Shown here: positions 1 to 6,038 of the stretch, piece by piece
Position numbering within the stretch: the first letter of the stretch is position 1
Layout of the letters: each line of letters begins with the position of its first letter
Source: UBA11612 sp963976395
Lineage (GTDB): Bacteria; Pseudomonadota; Alphaproteobacteria; Rhodospirillales; Rhodospirillaceae
DNA: 6,835 nucleotides
Direction of reading: 5' to 3'
Assembly (NCBI GenBank): GCA_963976395.1
Contig: CAXBLG010000118.1
Location: 1 to 6,835 of the forward strand
Notes under the pieces: generated by a model
Told to the model about the DNA's origin: nothing
The model's database searches: none
What the model saw: only the letters and a program-made list of their open reading frames with translations
Translations under genes and position numbers: made by a program

Positions 1-1104
1 CGATGCGAGGAATTCGGATTTCGCCTTATTGGCGGCATCGGCATCTTCTCGTGCTTGAATTAATTCACGAGTTATTCCTTGGCGGTCGGACAGCAGTCGG
101 CCAATAAACAGTAGCGGAAATACAATAAATGCGCCGCCGATCAAAAACGTAGAAATAATGATGTTTTCATTGGGTGCTGTTGCGGGCCAACCGTTTTTTG
201 GAACGGCCAGCAGTTGCCATTCTCCATACGGCAACGAGACGGTTGTTGTTTCCGGATTGTTGTCGAGTATGTCGGGGGGGCCGTAAAAAAATTCTCCTCT
301 CTCACCTTGTGCGTCTTTTCCGCGTATGGCGATGGATAGGGTTTGTTCACTGCTGGCCAAGCCACTGTCATCATAGAGTCGCTGCAAATCGATGACCGTG
401 GAGATAAGTCCCCAGAATCTGCCGGGCTGTGAAGTGCTATCAGCGGTGAAAACGGGCAGTCGCGCGATAAAACCTTGACCGCCTTGACGTAGATTGACCG
501 GTCCAGCAATGACCAGTTGATTCAAGTCTCTTGCGAGCAGCGCTGCGGTTCTTTGGGTTTCATTTTTCGTATAGTCCAGTCCAAGTGCGCCTTCATTTCC
601 CTTCATTGGGAACATCATGCTAATCACGAGGTCCGGGGCGCCGCCAATATTCCTGAGTTGGTTCCGACCCTGAAAAATATAGCTCGCGAGCGCCGCGAAT
701 CTTTGTTGGTTCATGTCAGGCTCTGTAGCGATTGAAGCCGCGAGGCCCTGAACGAGATTCGCGTTGTTATATATATTTGCTTCAAGTCGGGCGCGGAGTT
801 GACCCAGTTGTACGGAAACCTGGAGGTGAGCATCACTTCGGGCCGTGCTTCGGCCGAGTTGTACGGTGGTAAATAGGAAGAATAGAACAATCGCGAACGC
901 AAGGACCGCGAGGAAGTACGCGATCTTCGGGCTTAGGAATTTTTGAAGGTTTGCAGTTCGCAGTCTTTGCACTGGCGAGACATCTCCGGTCACACTGAAA
1001 TATGCTGTGAGTTTGCGCTGCCAAATGTCGGAAACGGCAAATACGACGGCAAGATAGGCGCTCTCTTTGGTGTCTATTGAGACAACACTATCGCAGACGC
1101 GCAT
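1..1104 (-). CDS. CHASE-domain sensor histidine kinase, N-terminal part (truncated by window edge)
   Basis: The frame is open without a stop from 1146 down to base 1, so the gene continues beyond the left edge. From the ATG at 1104, residues about 61-80 form a membrane helix and residues about 109-310 a CHASE domain, the periplasmic ligand-sensing module of sensor kinases and cyclases. The domain is recognisable from RNIGGAPDLV (151-160), ALGLDY (173-178), GPVNL (201-205) and FWGLIS (230-235). A second helix spans about 315-335, followed by a charged coiled-coil linker. The visible protein ends in KAKSEFLAS, which normally leads straight into the H-box (MSHELRTP) of a HisKA domain. The kinase assignment therefore rests on the linker, since no catalytic domain is visible. 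The start is uncertain: neither ATG 1104 nor the alternative GTG 993 has a Shine-Dalgarno. A weak promoter-like pair (TTGAGT 1154-1149, TAGATT 1132-1127, 16-base spacer) would favour 1104. CHASE ligands are small molecules or peptides; which one cannot be read here. Confidence 0.85.
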   Translation of the reverse strand, partial: MRVCDSVVSIDTKESAYLAVVFAVSDIWQRKLTAYFSVTGDVSPVQRLRTANLQKFLSPKIAYFLAVLAFAIVLFFLFTTVQLGRSTARSDAHLQVSVQLGQLRARLEANIYNNANLVQGLAASIATEPDMNQQRFAALASYIFQGRNQLRNIGGAPDLVISMMFPMKGNEGALGLDYTKNETQRTAALLARDLNQLVIAGPVNLRQGGQGFIARLPVFTADSTSQPGRFWGLISTVIDLQRLYDDSGLASSEQTLSIAIRGKDAQGERGEFFYGPPDILDNNPETTTVSLPYGEWQLLAVPKNGWPATAPNENIIISTFLIGGAFIVFPLLFIGRLLSDRQGITRELIQAREDADAANKAKSEFLAS

Positions 1105-1194
1105 AAGAGGCAAAAGTACACCTTCAAATCTACTTGTGCGTCTTCGTCACTCAAGAGGTGCGCGAGCAGGGGGCTTGTGGCTCTTAAAGGTGAG

Positions 1195-1222
1195 TTGATA
1201 CACTCCTATGTCCGTTTTAAAT
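1195..1222 (+). promoter_or_regulatory. possible sigma-70 promoter for the small lipoprotein gene
   Basis: TTGATA at 1195-1200 and TTAAAT at 1217-1222 are separated by 16 bases, in the divergent gap between the CHASE kinase and the small lipoprotein gene. The -35 box matches the consensus at five of six positions and the -10 box at four of six. The leader would be about 70 bases. No operator-like repeat is evident in this gap. This is pattern matching only. Confidence 0.3.
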
Positions 1223-1299
1223 GAGGTGTCGGTATAGCTCTTAGGGATGATTTAGGAGCCCTGGGATGGTCTGCGCCGCAGTGTTTTGGAGAGTTTGCC

Positions 1300-1551
1300 T
1301 TGGTTGGCGTGAAAAAAGTCATGCAGGCGTTGGTTGTGATGCTTATGACGGCATTTTGCGCAGCCTGCGCCGGGGAAAGCGCCGGAGATGTATTGGGTAG
1401 CGCCTTGATTGGAACGGCGAATTCCTGGTGTCAGTCCTCGTCTAATTGCGTCTCGGGCGTCAATCGTGACCCCTTGGCCGCCCGTCCGCCCTGGGAAAAT
1501 CCATCCGGACCGCCACGCGGCACCCCGTTCCGGCCATTTCCACAGAGGTAA
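1300..1551 (+). CDS. small secreted, probable lipoprotein, proline-rich C-terminus (unrecognised family)
   Basis: An 83-residue protein that I cannot assign to a family. The start is TTG at 1300, because GGAGAG at 1288-1293 lies six bases upstream, ideal spacing; a GTG at 1309 and an ATG at 1321 are in frame but placed too far from that site. The N-terminus MVGVKKVMQALVVMLMTAFC is a basic n-region followed by a hydrophobic stretch. It is followed by AACAGES, giving CAAC as an imperfect lipobox with Cys23 as the possible lipidated residue. The mature part has two more cysteines (WCQSSSNC), which could form a disulfide in the periplasm. It ends in a proline- and arginine-rich tail of about 25 residues (RPPWENPSGPPRGTPFRPFP). 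The gene is divergent from the CHASE kinase and upstream of rpmJ, which has its own promoter. Secretion is well supported; lipid modification is moderate; function is unknown. Confidence 0.6.
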   Translation: MVGVKKVMQALVVMLMTAFCAACAGESAGDVLGSALIGTANSWCQSSSNCVSGVNRDPLAARPPWENPSGPPRGTPFRPFPQR

Positions 1552-1576
1552 GAGTCTGAATATGTGGGCTCCGGGC

Positions 1577-1605
1577 TTGCATCGGTCGGGCCCATTGGGT
1601 ATAAC
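1577..1605 (+). promoter_or_regulatory. probable sigma-70 promoter of rpmJ
   Basis: TTGCAT at 1577-1582 and TATAAC at 1600-1605 are separated by 17 bases, the optimal spacing. This is the best promoter match in the window. It lies just after the stop of the small lipoprotein gene and would give an rpmJ leader of roughly 60 bases. The -10 box sits inside GGGTATAACCC, a short inverted repeat (GGGT/ACCC). Confidence 0.55.
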
Positions 1606-1628
1606 CCGCCCGCTTTTCACGGTCTTGA

Positions 1629-1646
1629 GGGTGCGTTTTCGCACTC
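1629..1646 (+). promoter_or_regulatory. hairpin in the rpmJ 5' leader
   Basis: Bases 1629-1635 pair with 1640-1646 (seven pairs, one of them G-U), closing a four-base TTTT loop. No T-run follows, so this is not an intrinsic terminator. It ends ten bases before the rpmJ ribosome binding site (AAAAGG, 1657-1662). It could stabilise the leader or serve autoregulation; nothing in the sequence decides this. Confidence 0.4.
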
Positions 1647-1670
1647 CGTGCCATCCAAAAGGTAGTTGTT

Positions 1671-1796
1671 ATGAAAGTTCGTAATTCCCTGAAGTCTGCT
1701 CGGACTCGCGACAAGAACTGCAAGATTGTTCGCCGCAGAGGGAGAGTATTTCTGATCAATAAGAAAAATCCGCGCTTTAAGGCGCGGCAAGGCTGA
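1671..1796 (+). CDS. rpmJ: 50S ribosomal protein L36 (zinc-ligand-poor type)
   Basis: A complete 41-residue protein beginning MKVRNSLKSARTRDKNC and ending NPRFKARQG, the length and ends typical of alphaproteobacterial L36. L36 is a small basic protein of the large ribosomal subunit that binds 23S rRNA near the L7/L12-stalk side. The classical L36 zinc ribbon uses three Cys and one His. Here only Cys17 remains, so this is the C-minus (YkgO-like) form and is not expected to bind zinc. In many alphaproteobacteria this is the only L36 copy; whether another copy exists here cannot be seen. AAAAGG at 1657-1662 lies eight bases before the ATG. With its own promoter and an intrinsic terminator, the gene looks monocistronic. 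It converges on pyk. Confidence 0.96.
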   Translation: MKVRNSLKSARTRDKNCKIVRRRGRVFLINKKNPRFKARQG

Positions 1797-1833
1797 GCGC
1801 GACCAACGCGTTCGCCCACTGGGAGGAACTTTG

Positions 1834-1863
1834 ACCGCGGGATCATGTATCCCGCGGTTTTTT
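1834..1863 (+). terminator. intrinsic terminator of rpmJ
   Basis: A perfect 10-base-pair stem (ACCGCGGGAT 1834-1843, ATCCCGCGGT 1849-1858) closes a five-base loop and runs into six T residues (1858-1863). It lies 38 bases after the rpmJ stop. On the minus strand the same hairpin follows the pyk stop at 1873, but no T-run comes after it there, so it should end pyk transcripts poorly. Confidence 0.92.
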
Positions 1864-1872
1864 ATTTGCCGA

Positions 1873-3324
1873 TTAATCGCTGTTTGTCTCGCCGCCGATC
1901 CAGACCACTCGGACCATGTTGGTTGATCCGACCTTGCCGAAGGGCATGCCAGCAGTGATGACGAGGGTTTGACCTTCTTGGCCGATGCCGCATTGCGCGG
2001 CGCCTTTCACCGCGACATCGCCGATATCATCCACCTTATGTATGAAATCGCCGACCAGGGCATGAACGCCCCAAACCAACCCCATACGGCGTCCTGCTTC
2101 TAGGCTAGGCGTAATACACAAAATAGGCACGTCGGGTCGTTCCTGCGCTGCGCGCAAAGTGGTTGAGCCTGACGAGGTAAAGGTGACGATAGCTGCGGCG
2201 TCCAATGTATGAGCGATCTGACGAGCCGCTGCGGTGATGGCAGCGGGGGAAGAGTGCTCAGTCTCTAAGCGTCCAGCATCCATCAGCTTTAAATAATGCT
2301 CGTCGCTTTCCACATGACATATGATCCGGTGCATGGTCGCGACGGCACGCACGGGGAACATGCCCGCCGCAGTTTCGGCCGAGAGCATGACTGCATCGGC
2401 GCCGTCATACACGGCGGTGGCAACGTCAGATGCTTCGGCCCGGGTGGGCACTGGTGATTTTATCATGCTGTCGAGCATCTGTGTTGCGACGACTACCGGC
2501 TTTCCCTGGGCACGGCAAGTGCGGATGATGCGTTTTTGCAGCACGGGAACTTGTTCCATGGGCATTTCCACGCCGAGGTCGCCGCGTGCAACCATCACCG
2601 AATCTGACAACGCGACGATGGCGTCGAGTTGATCCAGGGCAGCCGGTTTTTCCAGCTTAGAAAGAATGCCTGCACGTCCCGCGACCACAGCGCGAACCTC
2701 CGCAACGTCCTCGGGCCGTTGCACAAAGCTGAGCGCAACCCAATCGACACCTTGGCTAAGTCCGAATTTCAGATCGGCTTTGTCTTTGTCAGTCATGGCC
2801 GGAATCGGCAGGGCGACGTCGGGCACATTGACGCCTTTCCGGTCGGAGATCGTGCCGGCGATGACAACTTCGGTTTCGGCAAAATCCTTTCCGCAGTCCT
2901 TTACGCTTAAGCGTAGATGTCCGTCGTCGATCAGTAGGGTCGAGCCCGGCCTCAATGCCGCGAAAATTTCAGGGTGCGGCAGTTGCACACGGGTTTCATC
3001 GCCCGGCGTACTGTCCAGATCCAGACGGAAGTTGGTGCCAGGCTTCAAAAGAACTTTGCCGTCCTTGAATTGACCGACACGTAACTTTGGGCCCTGAAGG
3101 TCCATGAGGATCGTGATGGGCTTTTCGGTCTCTTTTTCTAAGGCCCGGATGGCAGCAATGGAGGCCGCATGATCCGCGTGTGAGCCGTGGCTGAAGTTCA
3201 GCCGAAAAACATCTGCGCCTGCTGCATACAAATCGGCGATGGTTTCCGGGTCATGGCTTGATGGTCCAAGGGTGGCGATGATCTTGGCGCTGCGCCCACG
3301 ATGGTTTGGATTTGTGTTTGTCAT
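1873..3324 (-). CDS. pyk: pyruvate kinase (predicted potassium-independent type)
   Basis: Cytoplasmic enzyme of glycolysis that converts phosphoenolpyruvate and ADP to pyruvate and ATP. From ATG 3324 it has 483 residues, normal for the family. A GTG at 3339 would add only five residues (MYISA); neither start has a Shine-Dalgarno. The TIM barrel begins at KIIATLGPSS (14-23). RLNFSHG (41-47) supplies the phosphate- and cation-binding Arg, Asn and Ser. LSKLEKP (221-227) is the active-site signature with catalytic Lys223 and Glu225. ARGDLGVE (246-253) and ATQMLDSM (280-287) are also typical, and the barrel is interrupted by the B domain at about 82-165. The C-terminal domain is at about 355-480 (TFTSSGSTT 381-389). 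At DLQGPK (75-80) Lys80 replaces the Glu of potassium-requiring enzymes. The DMT transporter gene lies 44 bases upstream on the same strand. Confidence 0.97.
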   Translation of the reverse strand: MTNTNPNHRGRSAKIIATLGPSSHDPETIADLYAAGADVFRLNFSHGSHADHAASIAAIRALEKETEKPITILMDLQGPKLRVGQFKDGKVLLKPGTNFRLDLDSTPGDETRVQLPHPEIFAALRPGSTLLIDDGHLRLSVKDCGKDFAETEVVIAGTISDRKGVNVPDVALPIPAMTDKDKADLKFGLSQGVDWVALSFVQRPEDVAEVRAVVAGRAGILSKLEKPAALDQLDAIVALSDSVMVARGDLGVEMPMEQVPVLQKRIIRTCRAQGKPVVVATQMLDSMIKSPVPTRAEASDVATAVYDGADAVMLSAETAAGMFPVRAVATMHRIICHVESDEHYLKLMDAGRLETEHSSPAAITAAARQIAHTLDAAAIVTFTSSGSTTLRAAQERPDVPILCITPSLEAGRRMGLVWGVHALVGDFIHKVDDIGDVAVKGAAQCGIGQEGQTLVITAGMPFGKVGSTNMVRVVWIGGETNSD

Positions 3325-3368
3325 AGCTGAAATGTACACGTAATCAATGCGCGAGGCGAGCGGCGGTT

Positions 3369-4316
3369 CTATGATGGTGCCGCTAATGTTGCAGTGTGTT
3401 TGCGGTGGCTGCGCCGAGAGGTTTCAATTCCGGCGATGATGGCGCCGGCACCGATCAGTTGCCACACACTGAGAGATTCGCCGAACAGCGTCCAAGCGAA
3501 GGATGCGGCTAAGACAGGCTGAAGAAACAGCAGCATCGAGCCGAGCCCGGCCGGAATATGGGCAAGGGCCACGGCAATCAGCGTTTGTCCGCCCACTTGA
3601 ACCACAAAGGCCAGGGCAAAGGCCACGACCCACCCACGCGCGGTCTCCGGCCACACGTTGCCCTCAATGGTTGCCGCCAAAGTCCACAGGATAATCGTTG
3701 CGGCCAACCCGCCGATAGCCATGGTAGCCGCCGTCGAGACTCGTTTGCGGGCGCGGGAAATGGTGAGAATGTAGGCCGCATACCACCATGCGGTCACGAC
3801 CCCCAAGATATCGCCGGTAAAGTTATCCGCCGATGCCAGAAAACTTTCGGTCATCATCAGGGTCACGCCGCCCAAGGCCAGGGCAAGGCCGATGGCGAAC
3901 TGAAAGCGTACTTGCTCTCGAAAAAGAAGCCATCCCGCTAAAACCACGAACACCGGCGTTGTATTCGCGAGCACGGTGGCATTGGCAACCGAGGTCAGTG
4001 TAATTGACCAATTCCAAAAGGCTAGGTCACCGGCGAAAAGCGCTCCGCTTAAAATCAGTATCCAGAAATCGCGCCGACTGGTGGCAGATACACGCAGGCG
4101 ATCCTGCGGTCGAAACCAGAGAAGCGCGAAGAACAGCGGCAGGGGCAGGGCCATGCGGTTCGCCGCCGTGGCGATCGGTCCGACTTCCGATAGACGAACG
4201 AGAATCGGCGATAGCGCGGCGCCGAACACGCCGACCAACAAAATAGGAAAAGCCCAGCGCTCGGCAAAATGGCGAACTTGCGCGCCAACATTGCTGTTTT
4301 GTGGTGTGTTGGTCAT
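3369..4316 (-). CDS. EamA/DMT-superfamily inner-membrane transporter
   Basis: A 315-residue integral membrane protein with about ten hydrophobic segments, the usual size and topology for drug/metabolite transporters with two EamA repeats. The halves show matching signatures: VLANTTPVFVVLAGWLLFRE (115-134) in the first and GSMLLFLQPVLAASFAWTLF (259-278) plus GESLSVWQLIGAGAIIAG (279-296) in the second. The C-terminus is short, basic and presumably cytoplasmic. Members export or import amino acids, metabolites or drugs, and substrate cannot be inferred from sequence. I start at ATG 4316 (MTNTPQNSN); a TTG at 4355 would add 13 residues of no evident role and would overlap the divergent promoter region. 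No Shine-Dalgarno precedes the ATG. It is 44 bases upstream of pyk, probably in the same transcript, and divergent from the small secreted protein gene. Confidence 0.92.
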   Translation of the reverse strand: MTNTPQNSNVGAQVRHFAERWAFPILLVGVFGAALSPILVRLSEVGPIATAANRMALPLPLFFALLWFRPQDRLRVSATSRRDFWILILSGALFAGDLAFWNWSITLTSVANATVLANTTPVFVVLAGWLLFREQVRFQFAIGLALALGGVTLMMTESFLASADNFTGDILGVVTAWWYAAYILTISRARKRVSTAATMAIGGLAATIILWTLAATIEGNVWPETARGWVVAFALAFVVQVGGQTLIAVALAHIPAGLGSMLLFLQPVLAASFAWTLFGESLSVWQLIGAGAIIAGIETSRRSHRKHTATLAAPS

Positions 4317-4368
4317 AGAAAACGCGGTGCGGTTATGCCACGGTGGCTGACCCAAAGACTGTCCGGCT

Positions 4369-4374
4369 GGAGAG
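4369..4374 (+). promoter_or_regulatory. ribosome binding site that fixes a GTG start
   Basis: GGAGAG lies five bases before GTG 4380. It selects this GTG over the upstream in-frame ATG at 4335, which has no such site and would place 15 polar residues ahead of a good signal peptide. Confidence 0.6.
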
Positions 4375-4379
4375 ATATT

Positions 4380-4745
4380 GTGAGACAGCAGTTAAGAGTT
4401 CTAACATTTTGCATCGCGGCTCTCTTGTTCGCGTATCCCGCTACAGCCGAGGACGAGAATCCTTTGATCGGGCAGTGGGTTGATCAGCTTCCCAATGGGG
4501 CAGCCATGATCACTGAATTTACCGCCGATACCATCTCTTTTTGGGCGGTGAATCCGTCCGGGGCAAAAAGTGAGGCGAACACCGCGCCGATATCATTTGA
4601 AACGTTGCCGAATGGCGGCATCTCTATTTCCATACGCGGTCAAAATGATGAACCGCTAACGGCGGTGATGCGCGGGGCCAACACCGTTGAGTTGGTGTTC
4701 CCGGGTATGGCGTCTCGTCGGTTGACGCGGCGCCCAATGGAATAG
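4380..4745 (+). CDS. small secreted protein, unrecognised family
   Basis: A 121-residue protein with no family I recognise. From GTG 4380 the N-terminus is a compact Sec signal peptide: MRQQLRVLTF, a hydrophobic core, then AYPATA with likely cleavage after residue 23 before EDEN. The mature part of about 98 residues has no cysteine and alternating polar and hydrophobic residues (ISISIR, ANTVELVF), suggesting a small beta-sheet domain. It opens with LIGQWVDQLPNG, similar to the opening G-x-W strand of lipocalin-like or other small beta-barrel domains, but that likeness is weak. Expected location is the periplasm. It is divergent from the DMT transporter, and the 63-base gap between the two starts must hold promoter elements. 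The stop is ten bases before the next gene, so the two are probably cotranscribed. Confidence 0.72.
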   Translation: MRQQLRVLTFCIAALLFAYPATAEDENPLIGQWVDQLPNGAAMITEFTADTISFWAVNPSGAKSEANTAPISFETLPNGGISISIRGQNDEPLTAVMRGANTVELVFPGMASRRLTRRPME

Positions 4746-4755
4746 AGCGTCGTTC

Positions 4756-5550
4756 ATGTCGTCTGTTGTTCTTGGGCCCGAAGATCCCGCGCCTGTCGAA
4801 ATAATTAATCCGTCATCGATATCCCCCGTTTTGATCACCGGTGATCACACGGGGAATGCTGTTCCTGCCGCGATGAATGGGCTTGGTCTTCCGAATTCTG
4901 AACTAGAAAGGCATATCGCGTGGGATATCGGCGCTGCGGGAGTCGCCCGCAAGCTTGCGCAAAAGATGACCGCGACCGCCGTGCTGGCAGTGTATTCCAG
5001 GCTTTTGATTGACCCCAACCGTCCATTGGGCGATCCCGAATGCATTCCCTTCGCCAGCGACGGGACACCGATTCCGGCTAATGCCGATTTGTCTGACGCG
5101 GAAATTGTGGCGCGCGCAAACGCCTTTTACTGGCCCTATCATCGTGCGACCGATGAACAGATTGGGCGCTTGCGCCGGGCGGGAAAGATACCGGCGATCA
5201 TTGCCGTCCACACTTTCACCCCGGCTCTGAGCAAGGCAGGAGATTCGGTACGGCCCTGGCATGTCGGCGTTCTGTATAGCCGGGACGAGCGCTTACCTCG
5301 TCCGCTGATGGAGGCTTTGAAAGCAGAAGAGGGGCTCGTGGTCGGCGATAATGAACCCTATTCGGGCGTCACCCACGGCTATGCGCTTAAGATTCACGGT
5401 TTGGCGCATGGTTTGCCGCATGTTGAATTGGAACTGCGTCAGGACTTAGTCGCCGATGAGGCCGGTCAGGAAAAATGGGCGAGTCTGCTTGCCAAGGTCC
5501 TCGGGCCTATACTGAGCGAACCTGACTTCAATAGCATTTTACATATTTAG
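4756..5550 (+). CDS. N-formylglutamate amidohydrolase family protein
   Basis: A 264-residue protein of the N-formylglutamate amidohydrolase (FGase/HutG-like) family. Characterised members hydrolyse N-formyl-L-glutamate to formate and glutamate at the end of one histidine degradation route. Family motifs are in order: ITGDHTGN (27-34), HIAWDIGA (53-60), SRLLIDPNRPLGDPECIP (81-98), HTFTP (152-156), and HGLPHVELELRQDL (218-231). Candidate metal or active-site residues are His31, Asp57, His152 and Glu224 or Glu226. Length is normal and the frame intact; no signal peptide is seen, so it should be cytoplasmic. No hut genes are nearby; instead it sits with DUF1244 and gapR, so histidine degradation is not supported by context and a different amide substrate is possible. 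It lies ten bases after the secreted protein gene, with only a weak Shine-Dalgarno. A strong inverted repeat lies within its 5' end. Confidence 0.9.
   Translation: MSSVVLGPEDPAPVEIINPSSISPVLITGDHTGNAVPAAMNGLGLPNSELERHIAWDIGAAGVARKLAQKMTATAVLAVYSRLLIDPNRPLGDPECIPFASDGTPIPANADLSDAEIVARANAFYWPYHRATDEQIGRLRRAGKIPAIIAVHTFTPALSKAGDSVRPWHVGVLYSRDERLPRPLMEALKAEEGLVVGDNEPYSGVTHGYALKIHGLAHGLPHVELELRQDLVADEAGQEKWASLLAKVLGPILSEPDFNSILHI
4824..4854. repeat. 31-base inverted repeat inside the amidohydrolase gene
   Basis: The core TGATCACC/GGTGATCA (4832-4847) is a perfect 16-base palindrome. It is flanked by CCCCGT (4824-4829) and ACGGGG (4849-4854), which are also complementary, separated from the core by TT on the left and C on the right. 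Fourteen of the bases in each arm can pair. It encodes the conserved PVLITGDHTG segment, about 70 bases after the start codon. Confidence 0.75.
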
Positions 5551-5571
5551 TGGAAATCCACTGCTAAGGAG
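5549..5571 (+). promoter_or_regulatory. intergenic hairpin followed by a strong ribosome binding site
   Basis: AGTGG (5549-5553) pairs with CCACT (5558-5562) around an AAAT loop; the left arm overlaps the amidohydrolase stop codon (5548-5550). Three bases later comes AAGGAG (5566-5571), a strong Shine-Dalgarno six bases before the DUF1244 start. The stem is short and leaves the binding site exposed. It has no T-run, so it is not a terminator. Confidence 0.45.
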
Positions 5572-5577
5572 ATCGAG

Positions 5578-5895
5578 ATGGACGATAATACTCGCCTCAA
5601 AATCGAAGCCGCTGCTTTTCGCGGATTGGTTCAGCATTTGCAAAAGCGCACCGATGTGCAGAACATCGACATTATGAACACAGCAGGATTCTGCCGGAAC
5701 TGCTTGGCGAAATGGTATCGCGCCGCAGCCGAACACTTCGGCGAGGAGCTATCGTATGATCAGGCCCAAGAAGTGATTTACGGTATGCCGATCGGAGATT
5801 GGAAATCCAAACATCAAAAGCCGGCTTCGGCCGATCAGCAAAAGCTATTCGAGGACACCAAGCCGCTGCACGCGGAAATTACGGTGGTGGAGTAG
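5578..5895 (+). CDS. DUF1244 family protein
   Basis: A complete 105-residue protein of the DUF1244 family, small soluble proteins common in alpha- and gammaproteobacteria with no established function. The family hallmarks are AAFRGLVQHLQKRTDVQNID (12-31), AGFCRNCLAKWY (36-47) and YGMPIGDWKSKHQ (68-80). Cys39 and Cys42 form a CxxC pair that could bind metal or be redox-active; this is inference. The C-terminal 20 residues or so are polar and variable. The start is secure: AAGGAG ends six bases before the ATG. No signal peptide or membrane helix is present, so it is presumably cytoplasmic. The gap to the amidohydrolase stop is 27 bases and to gapR 143 bases, making it the likely last or middle gene of a plus-strand unit. 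Confidence 0.93.
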   Translation: MDDNTRLKIEAAAFRGLVQHLQKRTDVQNIDIMNTAGFCRNCLAKWYRAAAEHFGEELSYDQAQEVIYGMPIGDWKSKHQKPASADQQKLFEDTKPLHAEITVVE

Positions 5896-6038
5896 GGGGC
5901 GCCGAATACCTCAGCGGATCGGGCCTGACAAAATTCTATCCCCGTTATCCTCGTAATCCACAGGGTGCACCCCCTTGTTTGGGCTGGGTGCGCTGTTAAT
6001 GTCCGCCACGGATTGGTTTTTGCGAGGGAGTACATCCA

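Noticed and set aside
141..509. 122-residue minus-strand reading frame
   Set aside because: It is a shadow in another frame of the CHASE kinase, whose own frame is open across the whole stretch and shows the domain motifs.
1595..1608. GGGTATAACCC around the rpmJ -10 box as a Zur operator
   Set aside because: Some bacteria control C-minus L36 by Zur, but this short inverted repeat lacks the extended A/T-rich Zur palindrome, and the TATAAC is adequately explained as a -10 box.
1252..1644. 130-residue minus-strand frame opposite the small lipoprotein
   Set aside because: Composition is arginine- and glycine-rich as expected of an antisense shadow, with no signal, helix or motif.
1409..1684. 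91-residue plus-strand frame overlapping the lipoprotein gene and rpmJ
   Set aside because: No ribosome binding site or domain; it crosses the rpmJ promoter and start and is explained by overlap with two better supported genes.
3558..3941. 127-residue plus-strand frame within the transporter gene
   Set aside because: Antisense shadow of a clear membrane protein gene; glycine- and histidine-rich residues mirror its hydrophobic codons.
4269..4379. Longer upstream start for the small secreted protein
   Set aside because: It would overlap the transporter coding sequence and bury the signal peptide, while GTG 4380 has a good ribosome site and a normal signal peptide.
5925..5951. CTGACA and TATCCT as a gapR promoter
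   Set aside because: The spacer is only 15 bases and the -10 box is poor, so I do not annotate it.
5967..5991. GCACCC...GGGTGC hairpin upstream of gapR as a terminator
   Set aside because: Six pairs with a 13-base loop and no T-run after it; too weak for an intrinsic terminator.
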